Shown here: one piece after another, positions 6,593-8,237 of the stretch | How positions within the stretch are numbered: position 1 is the first letter of the stretch | Layout of the letters: the number at the start of each line of letters is the position of its first letter | Assembly (NCBI GenBank): GCA_012103495.1 | Contig: WLWR01000063.1 | Location: 1 to 8,237 of the forward strand | From: Legionellales bacterium | GTDB taxonomy: Bacteria; Pseudomonadota; Gammaproteobacteria; WLWR01 | Length of the DNA stretch: 8,237 bases | Direction: 5' to 3' | Notes under the pieces: generated by a model | What the model saw: only the letters and a program-made list of their open reading frames with translations | Told to the model about the DNA's origin: nothing | Database searches by the model: none | Program-made: the position numbers and the translations under genes

Positions 6593-8237
6593 ATGATGTG
6601 GTCGCCACTTACTCCACCGACTGCGTTTGATTCACCATTGAGTCATTGGTATGGTTTAAGCGGTGACAGTTTGCCGCTGAGCTTGGCACAGACCATCGCT
6701 CAGGCAGGTCAAGCGTGTTTGGTCATTACCGCCAACAATCAACAAGTGTGGCAACTGACTCAGGCATTGAATTTTTTTCTAAAAGAGCACGAGTCGCAGA
6801 TTCAAGTGTTGCCATTTCCCGACTGGGAAACCTTGCCTTATGATTCATTTTCACCACATCAAGATTTAATTTCTGATCGTTTGCGAACGTTGCACGCGGT
6901 AACGACTGTGTCGCATCCAGTGGTGGTGGTATCAATCAGCACGTTGTTGCATCGATTGCCTCCTATTCATTTTTTAATGGGACATAGCTTGATGTTGTCC
7001 AAAGGGCAAACGTTCGCTTTGGAGAATTTTCGTCAGTCGCTCACTCATGCTGGATATCAAATGGTGAATCAAGTGTTCGAACATGGTGAATACGCTTTGC
7101 GTGGTTCAATCATTGATTTATTTCCAATGGGATATTCAACGCCTTTACGCATTGATTTGTTCGATGATGAAATTGATTCCATTCGATTGTTTGATGTCGA
7201 TACCCAGCGTTCTTGTGACAGAATCGACCAAATCAATTTACTACCTGCCCATGAATTTCCACTAACCGATGAATCGATTGTCACTTTTCGTCAAGCGTGG
7301 CGAGAAACGTTTGCTGGCAACCCCGCGCAATGTCCAGTATATGAAGCGGTGAGTCAAGGTATTGCTCCGGCGGGTATTGAATATTATTTGCCTTTGTTTT
7401 TTCCTCAGACCGCGCATTTATTAAATTATTTACCAGAGAATAGTTTGATAGTTCGTTTACCAGAAGTTGTTGAGCAAGCACAACAATTTTGGCAAGAGGT
7501 TGAACACATTCATCAACAGCGGCAAGGCGATGTAAGACGACCTTTGTTAGCGCCTGAGCAGATGTTTTGGCGACCGGATGATTTGTTGGCCACATTGAAA
7601 TCGTATCAACAAATTCAATTGCATTGTGAGTCAGCAACTAGCAAGCAACAAACACAGTTTGCCGTGCAGCCGTCTCCCACTTTACCAATTGAACATCGAT
7701 GGTCGCAACCACTCACCCATTTAGCCGATTTTTTACAACAAACATCACGACGTGTTTTGTTTTGTGTGGAAAGTGCCGGGCGGCGTGAAGTATTGTTAAA
7801 ATTATTGGCATCCATAGATGTGCGGCCACAACGAGTCAAAGGCTGGAAAGCTTTTGTACAAGGTGACATGCCATTGGCGATTACCGAGAGCCGTTTAACG
7901 CAAGGCGCGTTATTAACTGATCCTGCCTTAGCCATTATTGTTGAAGATCAATTATTTGGGGAACAAGTCCTTCAACAACGCCGGCGCAAAGCCAAAACCA
8001 TTGACGCGGACGCAGTGATTCGCAATTTAACCGAATTAAAAATGGGTGCACCGGTGGTGCACTTGGCCTATGGTGTTGGTCGCTATCAAGGTTTGCAAAC
8101 CTTGACTATGAATAACTGTCCCACTGAATTTTTAGTCTTGCATTATGCCAATGAAGATAAAGTGTATGTTCCGGTGACAGCATTGAATTTAATCAGTCGC
8201 TATACAGGTGCTGATGAAGATCATGCGCCGTTGCATC
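6593..8237 (+). CDS. mfd: Mfd, transcription-repair coupling factor, N-terminal part (3' end outside window)
   Basis: Mfd binds RNA polymerase stalled at DNA lesions, releases it by ATP-driven translocation and recruits UvrA for nucleotide excision repair. The window holds codons 1-548 of an expected roughly 1150, with no internal stop. Seen: the UvrB-like N-terminal module (D1a-D2-D1b) with DWETLPYDSFSPHQD from about residue 77 and EHGEYALRGS from about 163, then DLFPMG, FDDEIDS, LLPAHEFP, PAGIEYYLPLFF; a D3 region with VESAGRREVL and IIVEDQLFGEQ; and the RNA polymerase-interaction domain from about 488 (VVHLAYGVGRYQG, LHYANEDKVYVPV, LISRY). These match E. coli Mfd closely in order and spacing. 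The RecG-like translocase motor and the C-terminal D7 lie beyond the window. As in the family, no Walker A motif is visible in the N-terminal module. The start is ATG 6593 (tandem ATG, SD 7 nt away); 6596 is possible. It is transcribed divergently from the channel operon. Confidence 0.97.
   Translation, partial: MMWSPLTPPTAFDSPLSHWYGLSGDSLPLSLAQTIAQAGQACLVITANNQQVWQLTQALNFFLKEHESQIQVLPFPDWETLPYDSFSPHQDLISDRLRTLHAVTTVSHPVVVVSISTLLHRLPPIHFLMGHSLMLSKGQTFALENFRQSLTHAGYQMVNQVFEHGEYALRGSIIDLFPMGYSTPLRIDLFDDEIDSIRLFDVDTQRSCDRIDQINLLPAHEFPLTDESIVTFRQAWRETFAGNPAQCPVYEAVSQGIAPAGIEYYLPLFFPQTAHLLNYLPENSLIVRLPEVVEQAQQFWQEVEHIHQQRQGDVRRPLLAPEQMFWRPDDLLATLKSYQQIQLHCESATSKQQTQFAVQPSPTLPIEHRWSQPLTHLADFLQQTSRRVLFCVESAGRREVLLKLLASIDVRPQRVKGWKAFVQGDMPLAITESRLTQGALLTDPALAIIVEDQLFGEQVLQQRRRKAKTIDADAVIRNLTELKMGAPVVHLAYGVGRYQGLQTLTMNNCPTEFLVLHYANEDKVYVPVTALNLISRYTGADEDHAPLH

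Overview
The window comes from a gammaproteobacterium of moderate-to-low GC content. This rests on the close match of the two flanking housekeeping proteins to the gammaproteobacterial forms of PurL (single-chain, large type) and Mfd. I cannot name the genus. By eye the purL end is GC-richer than the pump and channel genes in the middle; I did not compute this.

Layout. Positions 1-826 (+) hold the 3' end of purL, covering the glutamine amidotransferase domain of phosphoribosylformylglycinamidine synthase. Positions 872-6448 (-) hold four tightly packed genes. In transcription order these are a six-helix potassium-type ion channel (5771-6448), a lipoprotein periplasmic adaptor of an RND pump (4692-5765 or 5774), an RND inner-membrane efflux transporter (1590-4667) and a short-chain dehydrogenase/reductase-like protein (872-1609). 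The joints are an ATGA stop/start overlap (or a 5-nt gap if the internal start is used), a 24-nt gap with a strong Shine-Dalgarno, and a 20-nt gene overlap, so one operon is very likely. Positions 6593-8237 (+) hold the first 548 codons of mfd, the transcription-repair coupling factor, running off the window edge. The 144-bp divergent gap 6449-6592 carries a good sigma70-like promoter for mfd. The 45-bp convergent gap between purL and the SDR gene shows no recognisable terminator.

How the genes fit together. The adaptor and transporter form two parts of a tripartite drug/proton antiporter. No outer-membrane factor is encoded here, so a TolC-like protein from elsewhere would be needed. The unusual points are an ion channel as the first gene of the pump operon, and an SDR-like protein, with the canonical catalytic Tyr replaced by Ile, overlapping the pump gene's 3' end. 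purL and mfd are ordinary core genes, so the four-gene minus-strand block looks like an accessory unit between two core loci.

No RNA genes, CRISPR arrays, insertion sequences or integration signatures were seen. No intergenic stretch exceeds 300 bases.
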